From Bacillota bacterium (GTDB taxonomy: Bacteria > Bacillota > Bacilli > Lactobacillales > Aerococcaceae): a DNA stretch of 6,537 bases. The position numbers and the translations under genes were made by a program. The stretch lies in contig JAEZWY010000100.1 of the NCBI GenBank assembly GCA_023442905.1, positions 1-6,537 on the forward strand, written 5' to 3'. Positions 1-5,870 of the stretch are shown here, one piece after another. Each line of letters starts with the position of its first letter. The stretch's first letter is position 1. The notes beneath the pieces are model-generated. The model was not told where the DNA came from. It saw only the letters and a list, made by a program, of their open reading frames with translations, and made no database searches.

Positions 1-792
1 GTTTCAACATTGTCCAACCCATTTTTCGTGTCACTGGAAGAAGGCGTTAATACATTAGCCACTGAAAATGGTACCCAGGTCATCTCAGTTGACGCGCAAG
101 ATGATTCCGCAAAACAATCCAATGACGTGGATGATTTAATTCAACAGGGGGTTGATGTGTTGTTAATCAACCCAGTAGATTCTGCGGCTATTACGCCAGC
201 TGTTGAAGCTGCTAATAGTGCAGGTATTCCAGTTATTATGGTCGACCGGGCTACTGACGCAGGCGAGTATGTGACTTTAGTAGCTTCAGATAACGTTGCT
301 GGTGGTGAGATGGCAGCGCAATACATAGTAGATCAAGTTGGCGAGAATGCAAGTACACTGCAATTAGAAGGAGTGCCTGGTGCGTCAGCAACCAACGAAC
401 GTGGTGAAGGATTTACCAATGTTGCTGAAACCAGTTTGAATGTATTAGATAGTCAAACGGCTAACTTCGACCGCGCGCAAGGGTTAACTGTAATGGAAAA
501 TATGCTCCAAGGTAATAGCGACGTTCAAGCAGTATTTGCACAAAATGATGAAATGGCGTTAGGAGCGATTGAGGCAATTGAAGGTGCTGGATTATCAAAT
601 CAAATTACTGTAGTCAGTTTCGATGGAACTGAAGGCGGTATTAAAGCAGTCGAAGATGGTTCTTTGGCAGCTACTATCGCCCAACAACCTGATGAGATGG
701 GACGTTTAGCCTTACAAGCAGCCTATGACTTCTATGCAGGACAAGAAATTCCAGAAAAAATCGATTCGCCTTTAGAGCTAGTGACAAAATAG
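1..792 (+). CDS. rbsB: Ribose-type ABC transporter substrate-binding protein, 5' end cut off by the window
   Basis: This is the extracytoplasmic sugar-binding component of a ribose-class ABC importer; in Gram-positives it is a membrane-anchored lipoprotein that hands ribose to RbsC/RbsA. The frame is open from base 1 (VSTLSNPFF...), so the TTG at 10 is not the start. The signal peptide and roughly the first seven mature residues lie upstream. The 263 visible residues cover almost all of a periplasmic-binding-protein-like domain (Peripla_BP_4). Numbering from the first visible residue, the positions equivalent to known E. coli RbsB ribose contacts are all present: N6, F8, F9, N57, D82-R83, R134, F156, N182, D208 and Q228. 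That supports ribose itself as ligand rather than another sugar. It is probably the last gene of an rbs operon, since a terminator follows about 70 bases after the stop. Base composition is moderate, unlike the next two genes. Confidence 0.93.
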   Translation, partial: VSTLSNPFFVSLEEGVNTLATENGTQVISVDAQDDSAKQSNDVDDLIQQGVDVLLINPVDSAAITPAVEAANSAGIPVIMVDRATDAGEYVTLVASDNVAGGEMAAQYIVDQVGENASTLQLEGVPGASATNERGEGFTNVAETSLNVLDSQTANFDRAQGLTVMENMLQGNSDVQAVFAQNDEMALGAIEAIEGAGLSNQITVVSFDGTEGGIKAVEDGSLAATIAQQPDEMGRLALQAAYDFYAGQEIPEKIDSPLELVTK

Positions 793-806
793 TATCTGTT
801 ATCCAA

Positions 807-821
807 ATTATATATATAAGT
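807..821 (+). repeat. Left copy of a 15-nt near-identical direct repeat bracketing the AT-rich cassette
   Basis: ATTATATATATAAGT lies 15 bases after the rbsB stop. It matches ATTAGATATATAAGT at 4393-4407 at 14 of 15 positions in the same orientation. The pair encloses both AT-rich genes. It could be an insertion footprint, but the sequence is nearly all A/T and such a match can arise by chance. Confidence 0.35.
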
Positions 822-822
822 C

Positions 823-850
823 TGAAACTTTATACGCTCAGAAGTTTTCA
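823..850 (+). other. Imperfect hairpin downstream of rbsB
   Basis: TGAAACTT (823-830) pairs with AAGTTTTCA (842-850) except for one bulged T, leaving an 11-base loop. No T-run follows, so it is not a terminator by itself. It may be a 3' end stabiliser of the rbs transcript or simply chance. Confidence 0.25.
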
Positions 851-862
851 CTAATTAGGCAG

Positions 863-908
863 ACCTCCAAATGGTGTACTAGAAAGTCATTATTTGGAGG
901 TTCTTTTT
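863..908 (+). terminator. Rho-independent terminator after rbsB
   Basis: ACCTCCAAAT (863-872) and ATTTGGAGGT (892-901) form a perfect 10-bp stem. The 19-base loop can fold a further small ACT/AGT helix. TCTTTTT follows immediately. This ends the rbs transcript and insulates it from the promoter at 948. Confidence 0.82.
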
Positions 909-947
909 ATATCAAAATGTGGTTTAGCATATTTATTTAGTTTCAGT

Positions 948-976
948 TTGACTTAAATGTATTACCACAATACAAT
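948..976 (+). promoter_or_regulatory. Sigma-A-type promoter of the HTH gene
   Basis: TTGACT (948-953) and TACAAT (971-976) each match consensus at five of six positions and are separated by exactly 17 bp. This is the best promoter in the window. Transcription would start near 983, giving a leader of about 67 bases before the ATG at 1050. A second -10-like TATAAT at 976-981 is too far from this -35 (22 bp). The spacer and -10 are overlapped by an inverted repeat, and a second copy lies just downstream, so the promoter is probably repressed by a dimeric DNA-binding protein. Confidence 0.75.
958..974 (+). promoter_or_regulatory. Candidate operator O1, within the promoter
   Basis: TGTATT-accac-AATACA is a perfect 6-bp inverted repeat with a 5-base centre. 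It lies between the -35 and -10 boxes and covers the first four bases of the -10, so an occupied site would block RNA polymerase. Its half-sites and spacing are identical to those of O2. Confidence 0.6.
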
Positions 977-992
977 ATAATTAATAAGTAAA

Positions 993-1013
993 ACTGTATT
1001 ATGATAATACAGT
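993..1013 (+). promoter_or_regulatory. Candidate operator O2, perfect 21-bp palindrome in the early leader
   Basis: The left arm ACTGTATTAT (993-1002) and right arm ATAATACAGT (1004-1013) are perfectly complementary around a single G at 1003. Its core, TGTATT-atgat-AATACA (995-1011), has the same half-sites and 5-base spacing as O1; the centres are 37 bp apart. It starts about ten bases after the predicted transcription start, a typical position for a repressor site. It does not match operators I know well (LexA, CtsR, HrcA, CopY, PurR, CodY). Confidence 0.65.
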
Positions 1014-1036
1014 GTCGTGAAAAAGTTTAGATTCTT

Positions 1037-1043
1037 GGGAGGA
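1037..1043 (+). promoter_or_regulatory. Shine-Dalgarno site fixing the start at 1050
   Basis: GGGAGGA ends six bases before the ATG at 1050, which is ideal spacing. It lies inside the reading frame that would begin at the in-frame GTG at 1017. That GTG has no Shine-Dalgarno of its own, so the true start is 1050. Confidence 0.8.
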
Positions 1044-1049
1044 AACACA

Positions 1050-2450
1050 ATGAATAAATTAAGTCAATTTAACTCATTTGTATTACTAAGTAAGCAAGAA
1101 ATAATAGCATCATTTAATGAATATTCAGATTTTTTTATATCGGGAAGAGGGCGAGACGATTTAACAGATATTGAATTAAAATCCTTCATTAATCTATCTG
1201 AAAAATTCAAGTTGCAACTAAGAAATCGTAGTATTGAAACGATCAATAAACCATGGGAGTTTTATGAATATAATATCGTAGAGGATGGATTGAATTTAAG
1301 TAAGTTTAGGATGGATCCTTCTGAACTCGTAATGTCAGATGAAGGGATAGAAGAGGCCGATTTTGAATTGATGGACGACATTTTTACTGTTAAAGCAGAT
1401 TTATTTTCTGTTGATGAATTTGCGAATATTCATGATGTCACAACCATAACAGTTAGACAATGGATCAGACGGGGGAAAATTAAAAATGCTAAAAAATTCG
1501 GCAATGTTTGGAAAATTCCTTCTATTACCGATAAACCAAGTAGAGGATTTTACTCTGCAACATATTACTTTGATGAATTAAGTCCGACAACGATCGAAAA
1601 GTACGAGTATTTAAAGAATTCTATAACAATTCATATCTTAAATGATTTTGATCAAAAGGATTCAAATATAATAAAAATACACACAAAAAATGGCGTATTG
1701 ACAAAAATAATGAATGTAAAAGAGCGAGAGAAATTTGAATTAACATTAATCTCTGATAGTAACGTTCATACAGATGATATAGATTCAAAATTTAGATACG
1801 GTATTAGTAAAAGTGATATTTACGAAACACCATTTTTAAAACAATCTAATGATTTTGTTTCTGAAACTGATTTACTAATGGCTGTAACATCAGAAAGAGA
1901 AATAATAGAATATATTGACTTAGAATATAAGTATGAATATACAGACTTCTTTCCAACTACAAATTTTATTTTGCGAACAGATAAGGATGATGACATAACT
2001 ATGATAGAGTATGGTTCATCTATTTCTAAATTAGAAGATCATACAAATATACTAGGTTCAATAAGCATTACACTAATATTAAATAGAGAAATGCAAGAAA
2101 ATAATATTAATGTCTTTTATGCGGCGGATGGTATTTCAGGAGATCTTTTAGAGATAGTTTCCGAATTATATGATACAACAGGACCCTTAAATGAAGAATA
2201 TGGTGAGCCATTAAATAATGTAATCATTATCAATCAAATTTTTGTGAATGAGCAATACATGAATGGTGAGATTAAAGAAAGAATTATCACTACTGTACCA
2301 AAAATAGTATGGAAATATTTTCTTATGGAGCCAGAAGTAATTGTTTATTTAAAAAATTGTAATCAGACTAATGATGAAGAAGTGTACATAAATTCAGGAC
2401 TACAATTACTAAACAATGGACAAGTATACTATGCTTATATTAATGATTAA
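1050..2450 (+). CDS. Protein of unknown function with a central excisionase-type helix-turn-helix and a possible GNAT-like C-terminus
   Basis: I do not recognise this 466-residue protein as a whole. Residues 1-112 are acidic and probably mostly helical. Residues 119-157 (FSVDEFANI...TVRQWIRRGKIKNAKKFGNVWKIP) match the excisionase/MerR-like HTH pattern: a helix, a recognition helix ending in an RRGKI-type turn, then a small wing with G-x-x-W-x-I-P. Residues 160-330 are a weakly featured, strand-rich region. Residues 335-466 show strands and helices reminiscent of a GNAT acetyltransferase: a D-G-I-S-G-D-L-L-E-I helix near 360-369, a strand VIIINQIFV (391-399), a following NGEIKERI segment where the acetyl-CoA loop would sit, and a final GLQLLNNGQVYYAY strand pair. 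The usual R/Q-x-x-G-x-G/A loop is not intact, so activity is doubtful. No signal peptide or membrane segment is seen. It is expressed from the promoter with paired operators just upstream, suggesting autoregulation. The gene is very AT-rich compared with rbsB. Confidence 0.85.
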   Translation: MNKLSQFNSFVLLSKQEIIASFNEYSDFFISGRGRDDLTDIELKSFINLSEKFKLQLRNRSIETINKPWEFYEYNIVEDGLNLSKFRMDPSELVMSDEGIEEADFELMDDIFTVKADLFSVDEFANIHDVTTITVRQWIRRGKIKNAKKFGNVWKIPSITDKPSRGFYSATYYFDELSPTTIEKYEYLKNSITIHILNDFDQKDSNIIKIHTKNGVLTKIMNVKEREKFELTLISDSNVHTDDIDSKFRYGISKSDIYETPFLKQSNDFVSETDLLMAVTSEREIIEYIDLEYKYEYTDFFPTTNFILRTDKDDDITMIEYGSSISKLEDHTNILGSISITLILNREMQENNINVFYAADGISGDLLEIVSELYDTTGPLNEEYGEPLNNVIIINQIFVNEQYMNGEIKERIITTVPKIVWKYFLMEPEVIVYLKNCNQTNDEEVYINSGLQLLNNGQVYYAYIND

Positions 2451-2473
2451 TATATATATACAGGCAGCGGGAT

Positions 2474-2497
2474 ATGGAATCAGCTTCAGGATTCCAT
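2474..2497 (+). other. Perfect intergenic hairpin after the HTH gene, without a T-run
   Basis: ATGGAATC (2474-2481) and GATTCCAT (2490-2497) form a perfect 8-bp stem with an 8-base loop, starting 24 bases after the stop codon. The bases that follow (CAAATTTG) contain no U-tract, so it is a poor intrinsic terminator. It could protect the 3' end of the upstream message, act as a processing site in a two-gene transcript, or bind a protein as DNA. Confidence 0.45.
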
Positions 2498-2586
2498 CAA
2501 ATTTGTAAAGTTAAAGATAAACATTATTGTTATAAAAGAATTTTTCTATGTCTCTTTTCTAATAAATTTTTACTTATATGAACCTA

Positions 2587-2618
2587 CTCAAAAATTTAAA
2601 CAAAACCTCACTTTTGAG
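2587..2618 (+). other. Weak stem in the leader region of the TIGR04141 gene
   Basis: CTCAAAA (2587-2593) can pair with TTTTGAG (2612-2618) across an 18-base loop, and an A/T-rich run ending in ATTTTT follows at 2631-2636. I see no promoter with acceptable spacing in 2451-2686: TTGAGA at 2614 lacks a -10, and TATATT at 2625 lacks a -35. The downstream gene may therefore depend on transcription from 948. Confidence 0.25.
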
Positions 2619-2686
2619 ATCAACTATATTATTTTTAACGCAAAATATATTCACTAGTTCGTGTAACCAAATTGGAGTGTGATGGT

Positions 2687-4348
2687 ATGGAAAATAAAAA
2701 AGAAAAAACAACAAAAATTTCTATTTTTTTACACAAGGAAAAAGTTAGAGTAATCGAGAGTTGTTTAAAAGAGAGTGAAGAGATAATATATGATGAAATT
2801 TTTGATTTAGATGAAAATTTAGATCTTGAAGGTAAAATTTACATTGGTAAAAATACCACTGGAAATCAGCCAGCTTGGTCAAGAGACTTGAATAAATTAT
2901 CAAATAAAGAAATAGTTTTTGAACCAAATTTATCTAATCGGGCAGTAGCGATTATAAAATATGAAAATCGTTTTTTTAGTATTGCATTCGGATATGGTCG
3001 AATGATGCTCAATTTAAATAGTATTGTTAAGAATTTCGGATTAAAAGTTGCTGCTAACGTACTAGACGAAGATAAATTATCAAAAGTTTCTACACGTAAT
3101 ATTGGTAATTCATCGATGGTTAATAATACGACTCAACCTGTGTTACCTTTAAATATCAATCAGACATCAATTGATACTTATACAAATATATTCAAATCGC
3201 TTTCAGGGGTACCCTTAAATGATTCTATAGGTACTATGGTTACTGGATCTGAATCCTTACAAGTAAGAGGGAAAATTAATTTTAGTAATTTAAAATCAAT
3301 AATTAGAGAGTATTACAATCTATATAAACATGATTATTATATAGATAATGGTTTTGAATGGATAGATAATATACGTATTGAAAATGATAAAGAAATAACG
3401 GATGAACTTGATAAAAAATTACTTTCAAGTATAGCCGATGATCCCCAAAATATAGTTATTCAAACTAATTTTGAAGGAGAGATGGATACAATAGAAGGTT
3501 TTTATATTTCAGGCACTGGAAGTAAAGTAGATGATATAATTTCAAATCCATTAAAATATCAATATTATATAGATAATATCAATAAGTATCTGAAAAAAGG
3601 AAATAAAAAATTAATTCAAAAATTACAAAGTAATCAGATTCATGCTAGGGATTTTGATGGAAATCAAGAAAAAATTACTAGTGTTTATAATGGAATTGTT
3701 TTTGAAACAGTCTATCAGAAATCAAAATATATTCTGATTTCTGGAGATTGGTATAAAGTGAATAGTGAGTATTATGGAAGAGTATCTAATAATATTAAAC
3801 AGATACCTGTTGCAGGCATTGCATTTCCAAAATTCAAATTTCTTAAAGAACCTCAGCCAAAAGGTGATGATAAAAGAGAAAGAGAAGATGTATACAATGA
3901 GAGAATAAGTGATGATAATTATATTCTTATGGATAAAAAGAACTATCGTTCTGTTCAAGGAAAGAATCAATCAATAGAACCTTGTGATCTTTTTAGCTTA
4001 AATCCCAAAAGATTTATTCATGTAAAAGTAGGGAATTCTTCATCAGCTTTAAGTCATCTATTTAATCAAGCATATATTTCAGCACAATTGTTTCCAACAG
4101 ATTTATCTTTTAAAAAACATATTAGGGAATTGTTACCAACGAATAAACAATCAATAATAAATCTTGAAGATAGTAATTCTGAATATGAAATTGTCATAGC
4201 TATTGTTGACCAAAGTGATCGGTCAATTTATGATGTGATTCCATTTTTCTCTAAAATTTCTTTAGATAATATCTCACAAAGAATTAAATCTATGGGATAT
4301 AAATTATCACTTCTAAAAATAGATGTTGAAGTCGTCGATGAATTATAG
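2687..4348 (+). CDS. TIGR04141 / DUF6119 family sporadically distributed protein
   Basis: The 553-residue product matches the pattern of the TIGR04141 (DUF6119) family, whose molecular function is unknown to me. The length is as expected and the family landmarks appear in order: a short first strand ISIFLHK (11-17), QPAWSRDL (61-68), FSIAFGYGRMML (97-108), FGLKVAANVLD (117-127), TGSESL (186-191), FEWIDNI (223-229), LISGDWYKV (350-358), YNERI (403-407), LMDKKN (414-419), IEPCDLF...FIHVK (430-447), SSALSHLFNQAYISAQL (452-468) and a C-terminal IPFFSKISL (518-526). The E-x-C-D...H-V-K block recalls a diverged PD-(D/E)XK-type nuclease core, but this is only a guess. It is soluble, with no signal peptide or membrane segment. 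Start: ATG 2687 has GGAG (2674-2677) nine bases upstream; an in-frame TTG at 2672 would overlap that site. The gene is very AT-rich, like its upstream neighbour, with 236 bases between them. No clear terminator follows. Confidence 0.9.
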   Translation: MENKKEKTTKISIFLHKEKVRVIESCLKESEEIIYDEIFDLDENLDLEGKIYIGKNTTGNQPAWSRDLNKLSNKEIVFEPNLSNRAVAIIKYENRFFSIAFGYGRMMLNLNSIVKNFGLKVAANVLDEDKLSKVSTRNIGNSSMVNNTTQPVLPLNINQTSIDTYTNIFKSLSGVPLNDSIGTMVTGSESLQVRGKINFSNLKSIIREYYNLYKHDYYIDNGFEWIDNIRIENDKEITDELDKKLLSSIADDPQNIVIQTNFEGEMDTIEGFYISGTGSKVDDIISNPLKYQYYIDNINKYLKKGNKKLIQKLQSNQIHARDFDGNQEKITSVYNGIVFETVYQKSKYILISGDWYKVNSEYYGRVSNNIKQIPVAGIAFPKFKFLKEPQPKGDDKREREDVYNERISDDNYILMDKKNYRSVQGKNQSIEPCDLFSLNPKRFIHVKVGNSSSALSHLFNQAYISAQLFPTDLSFKKHIRELLPTNKQSIINLEDSNSEYEIVIAIVDQSDRSIYDVIPFFSKISLDNISQRIKSMGYKLSLLKIDVEVVDEL

Positions 4349-4363
4349 GTATATGATGAATTA
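4337..4363 (+). repeat. 18-nt-period duplication of the 3' coding end across the stop codon
   Basis: GATGAATTA occurs at 4337-4345 (codons D-E-L just before the TAG at 4346-4348) and again at 4355-4363, in the same frame after the stop. Read through the TAG, the frame continues VYDELNKLIQNR to a TAA at 4385-4387. Confidence 0.6.
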
Positions 4364-4392
4364 AATAAACTTATACAAAATAGATAATGCTT

Positions 4393-4407
4393 ATTAGATA
4401 TATAAGT
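4393..4407 (+). repeat. Right copy of the 15-nt near-identical direct repeat
   Basis: ATTAGATATATAAGT matches 807-821 with one mismatch. It lies 45 bases after the TIGR04141 stop, so the two copies enclose the whole AT-rich stretch. See the left copy for caveats. Confidence 0.35.
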
Positions 4408-4435
4408 GGTAATTATGAAGCAAGTCAGTATTGGG

Positions 4436-4441
4436 TATAAT
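4436..4441 (+). promoter_or_regulatory. Possible upstream -10 box before the pyruvyl transferase gene
   Basis: A perfect TATAAT. The hexamer 17 bp upstream is TTATGA (4413-4418), which matches -35 consensus at only three of six positions, and there is no TG extension. It is one of two TATAAT boxes in this gap. Confidence 0.35.
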
Positions 4442-4487
4442 TGCTCTTTACTATGACCTTAAATTAGTGATTATAGCAGGGATGGCG

Positions 4488-4493
4488 TATAAT
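4488..4493 (+). promoter_or_regulatory. Probable -10 box for the pyruvyl transferase gene
   Basis: A perfect TATAAT that would place the transcription start near 4500, about 38 bases before the ATG at 4538, a normal leader length. No good -35 is visible (TTAGTG at 4464-4469 is weak), so it may need an activator or be modest in strength. Confidence 0.45.
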
Positions 4494-4537
4494 GTTGGTT
4501 AATACGATGGCTGGTCATTTTCAGTGGGGTGAAGGGT

Positions 4538-5764
4538 ATGAAGAATGGTGTAATTGCTTTTACTGGTCCTTTTGGGGATACGAATTTTGGTGATTGGGCA
4601 ATGATTGTTAATAATATTCGTAGTATGTCTTATCAAAATATTGTGCTGTTTTCTTATGGTCCTATCTTTAATCAAGAAATTGTGGATACTTATTTGGCTG
4701 ATTATGATATTGAAATTGTGGAAGTCCTCTTGGATGATTTTGATGAAAAGTCTCATTTTCCCCATACACCGGTTGAAATTCTTGGTAGGGTGAAGAATCT
4801 GGATGTGATTAAAGCGCATTTATGTGGGGTAGATAAGCTGGTTGTGAATGGTGGGGGCTACTTTAATGATGAATGGACTGAGGGGCGGATGGGCAAGCTG
4901 TTTAAGATTTTCACGCCTATGTTATTGGCAGACCAGATGGGGATTCCAATCGTATTTACTGGCAATAGTCTTGGACCGTTTGACTTGGGAAAAGCCTTCT
5001 TCACCAATATGTTTGGGCGGATGAAGTCCTTAAAGGTAGCGGCGAGAGATCAAATGTATTCAAAAATCTGGTTTGATCAATTGGTAACGCCGCATGAGGT
5101 AACTTTCATTCCTGATGACTTGCTTTTCATCCATCCAGATATTCAAGCTATGCCACCAACAATTGAGGTCGATTCAGACCACTATATTGTGCTAGAAGCC
5201 TATCAACCAATGGATGTGATTGAATCAGAATTAGATGCGATTAAAGTTTTTGTAAGAGATATGAAGCATTATTATGATTTAGATGTTGTTTTTCTACCAT
5301 TAAATATTGGAAATGGTGGGACTGATCAGGGGCGGTTCTTGAAAGAACGAATTCCAGAGATTATTTTAATTGATTATTCAGATAAAGGCTATTTACCGAT
5401 ACAAGATGCGGTGCGTATTTTGGGGCAAGCAGAAATGGTCATTACTTCCCGTTATCATGCCTTAGTCTTATCCATTGCGAATAAGGTGCCAATTCTTTCA
5501 GTGATGAAGGATGAGGTGGGCGATAAACGATATTACTACAATAAAAATGGCGGCTTAATTCAACAAGTCTTCGATGGCTTAGATATCGATGAAACTCGAT
5601 TAATGAAAAGAAATTTCACGGATGCTTTTGAATTGGTGAAAGAAAATTTTACTGACTTGGTTACTGAACAGCAAAATCGCTATACATCACAAGTTTTCCA
5701 AGAAAACATGATTGTACTTAATAAATTACGTATAGATTATATAAAAGACTATATTGACAAGTAA
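4538..5764 (+). CDS. Polysaccharide pyruvyl transferase family protein (CsaB-like)
   Basis: The 408-residue product belongs to the polysaccharide pyruvyl transferase family (PF04230). Members transfer pyruvate from phosphoenolpyruvate to sugars of cell-wall or exopolysaccharides, forming acidic ketals; CsaB does this to the wall polymer that holds S-layer proteins. Family landmarks: an N-terminal G-D-T-N-F-G-D-W loop (13-20), VVNGGGYFND (102-111), TGNSLGPF (141-148), AARD (168-171), PDD (192-194) and the C-terminal SRYHALVLSIANKVPIL block (304-320) with the family's conserved R and H. The protein has a two-lobed GT-B-like architecture and is cytoplasmic, with no signal peptide. Start: ATG 4538 is preceded by GGGGTGA (4526-4532), which fits the extended 16S tail. 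The in-frame GTG at 4529 falls inside that site and is rejected. The acceptor sugar cannot be read from the sequence, and no other polysaccharide gene is visible nearby. Its moderate GC resembles rbsB, not the AT-rich pair upstream. Confidence 0.9.
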   Translation: MKNGVIAFTGPFGDTNFGDWAMIVNNIRSMSYQNIVLFSYGPIFNQEIVDTYLADYDIEIVEVLLDDFDEKSHFPHTPVEILGRVKNLDVIKAHLCGVDKLVVNGGGYFNDEWTEGRMGKLFKIFTPMLLADQMGIPIVFTGNSLGPFDLGKAFFTNMFGRMKSLKVAARDQMYSKIWFDQLVTPHEVTFIPDDLLFIHPDIQAMPPTIEVDSDHYIVLEAYQPMDVIESELDAIKVFVRDMKHYYDLDVVFLPLNIGNGGTDQGRFLKERIPEIILIDYSDKGYLPIQDAVRILGQAEMVITSRYHALVLSIANKVPILSVMKDEVGDKRYYYNKNGGLIQQVFDGLDIDETRLMKRNFTDAFELVKENFTDLVTEQQNRYTSQVFQENMIVLNKLRIDYIKDYIDK

Positions 5765-5784
5765 TTTGGGATAAATACGAAAAA

Positions 5785-5810
5785 CCCTATCTTTCTAGCT
5801 ATATCTAGGG
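5785..5810 (-). terminator. Weak hairpin after the pyruvyl transferase gene, with a U-run only on the minus strand
   Basis: CCCTA (5785-5789) pairs with TAGGG (5806-5810) around a 16-base loop. On the minus strand the stem is followed by TTTTTCG, a terminator-like tail, while the + strand continues ATATAATG with no T-run. No minus-strand gene in the window needs it. It may still serve weakly for the + strand gene ending at 5764. Confidence 0.3.
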
Positions 5811-5833
5811 ATATAATGTAAGGGGATACAAAG

Positions 5834-5852
5834 TTTTTCTTTGCAAGAAAAA
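5834..5852 (+). repeat. Perfect 8-bp inverted repeat
   Basis: TTTTTCTT (5834-5841), loop TGC, AAGAAAAA (5845-5852); a G-T and an A-T pair extend it outward. No T-run follows. It overlaps a possible -35 box, so it could be an operator. Confidence 0.4.
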
Positions 5853-5870
5853 TTGATTAAAAAGTACAAT
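5841..5870 (+). promoter_or_regulatory. Weak promoter candidate
   Basis: TTGCAA (5841-5846, four of six) and TACAAT (5865-5870, five of six) are 18 bp apart. It would transcribe toward the isolated AGGAGGA at 5918 and the gene at 6194. The composition is AT-rich, so chance matches are expected. Confidence 0.35.

Noticed and set aside
1017..1049. GTG start giving 11 extra residues on the HTH protein
   Set aside because: It has no Shine-Dalgarno, sits only four bases after the operator palindrome, and the extension covers the strong GGGAGGA that serves the ATG at 1050.
2451..2460. TATATATATA run after the HTH gene as a repeat element
   Set aside because: A short AT dinucleotide run in very AT-rich DNA; a similar run near 810 is explained the same way.
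2672..2686. TTG start for the TIGR04141 protein
   Set aside because: It overlaps the GGAG that is well placed for the ATG at 2687; TTG is also a weak start.
3722..3970. 82-residue hydrophobic frame on the minus strand
   Set aside because: It is antisense to the conserved part of the TIGR04141 gene; its hydrophobic content comes from reverse reading of A-rich codons.
4529..4537. GTG start for the pyruvyl transferase
   Set aside because: It lies inside the Shine-Dalgarno-like GGGGTGA that serves the ATG at 4538.
4492..4593. 33-codon frame from ATG 4492, upstream of and overlapping the pyruvyl transferase start
   Set aside because: Its tryptophan- and aromatic-rich translation is an out-of-frame reading of the real gene start and has no Shine-Dalgarno.
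4499..4819. 106-residue open frame on the minus strand
   Set aside because: It lies opposite the conserved N-terminal part of the pyruvyl transferase, has no recognisable domain and no promoter or ribosome site; it is a shadow of the real gene.
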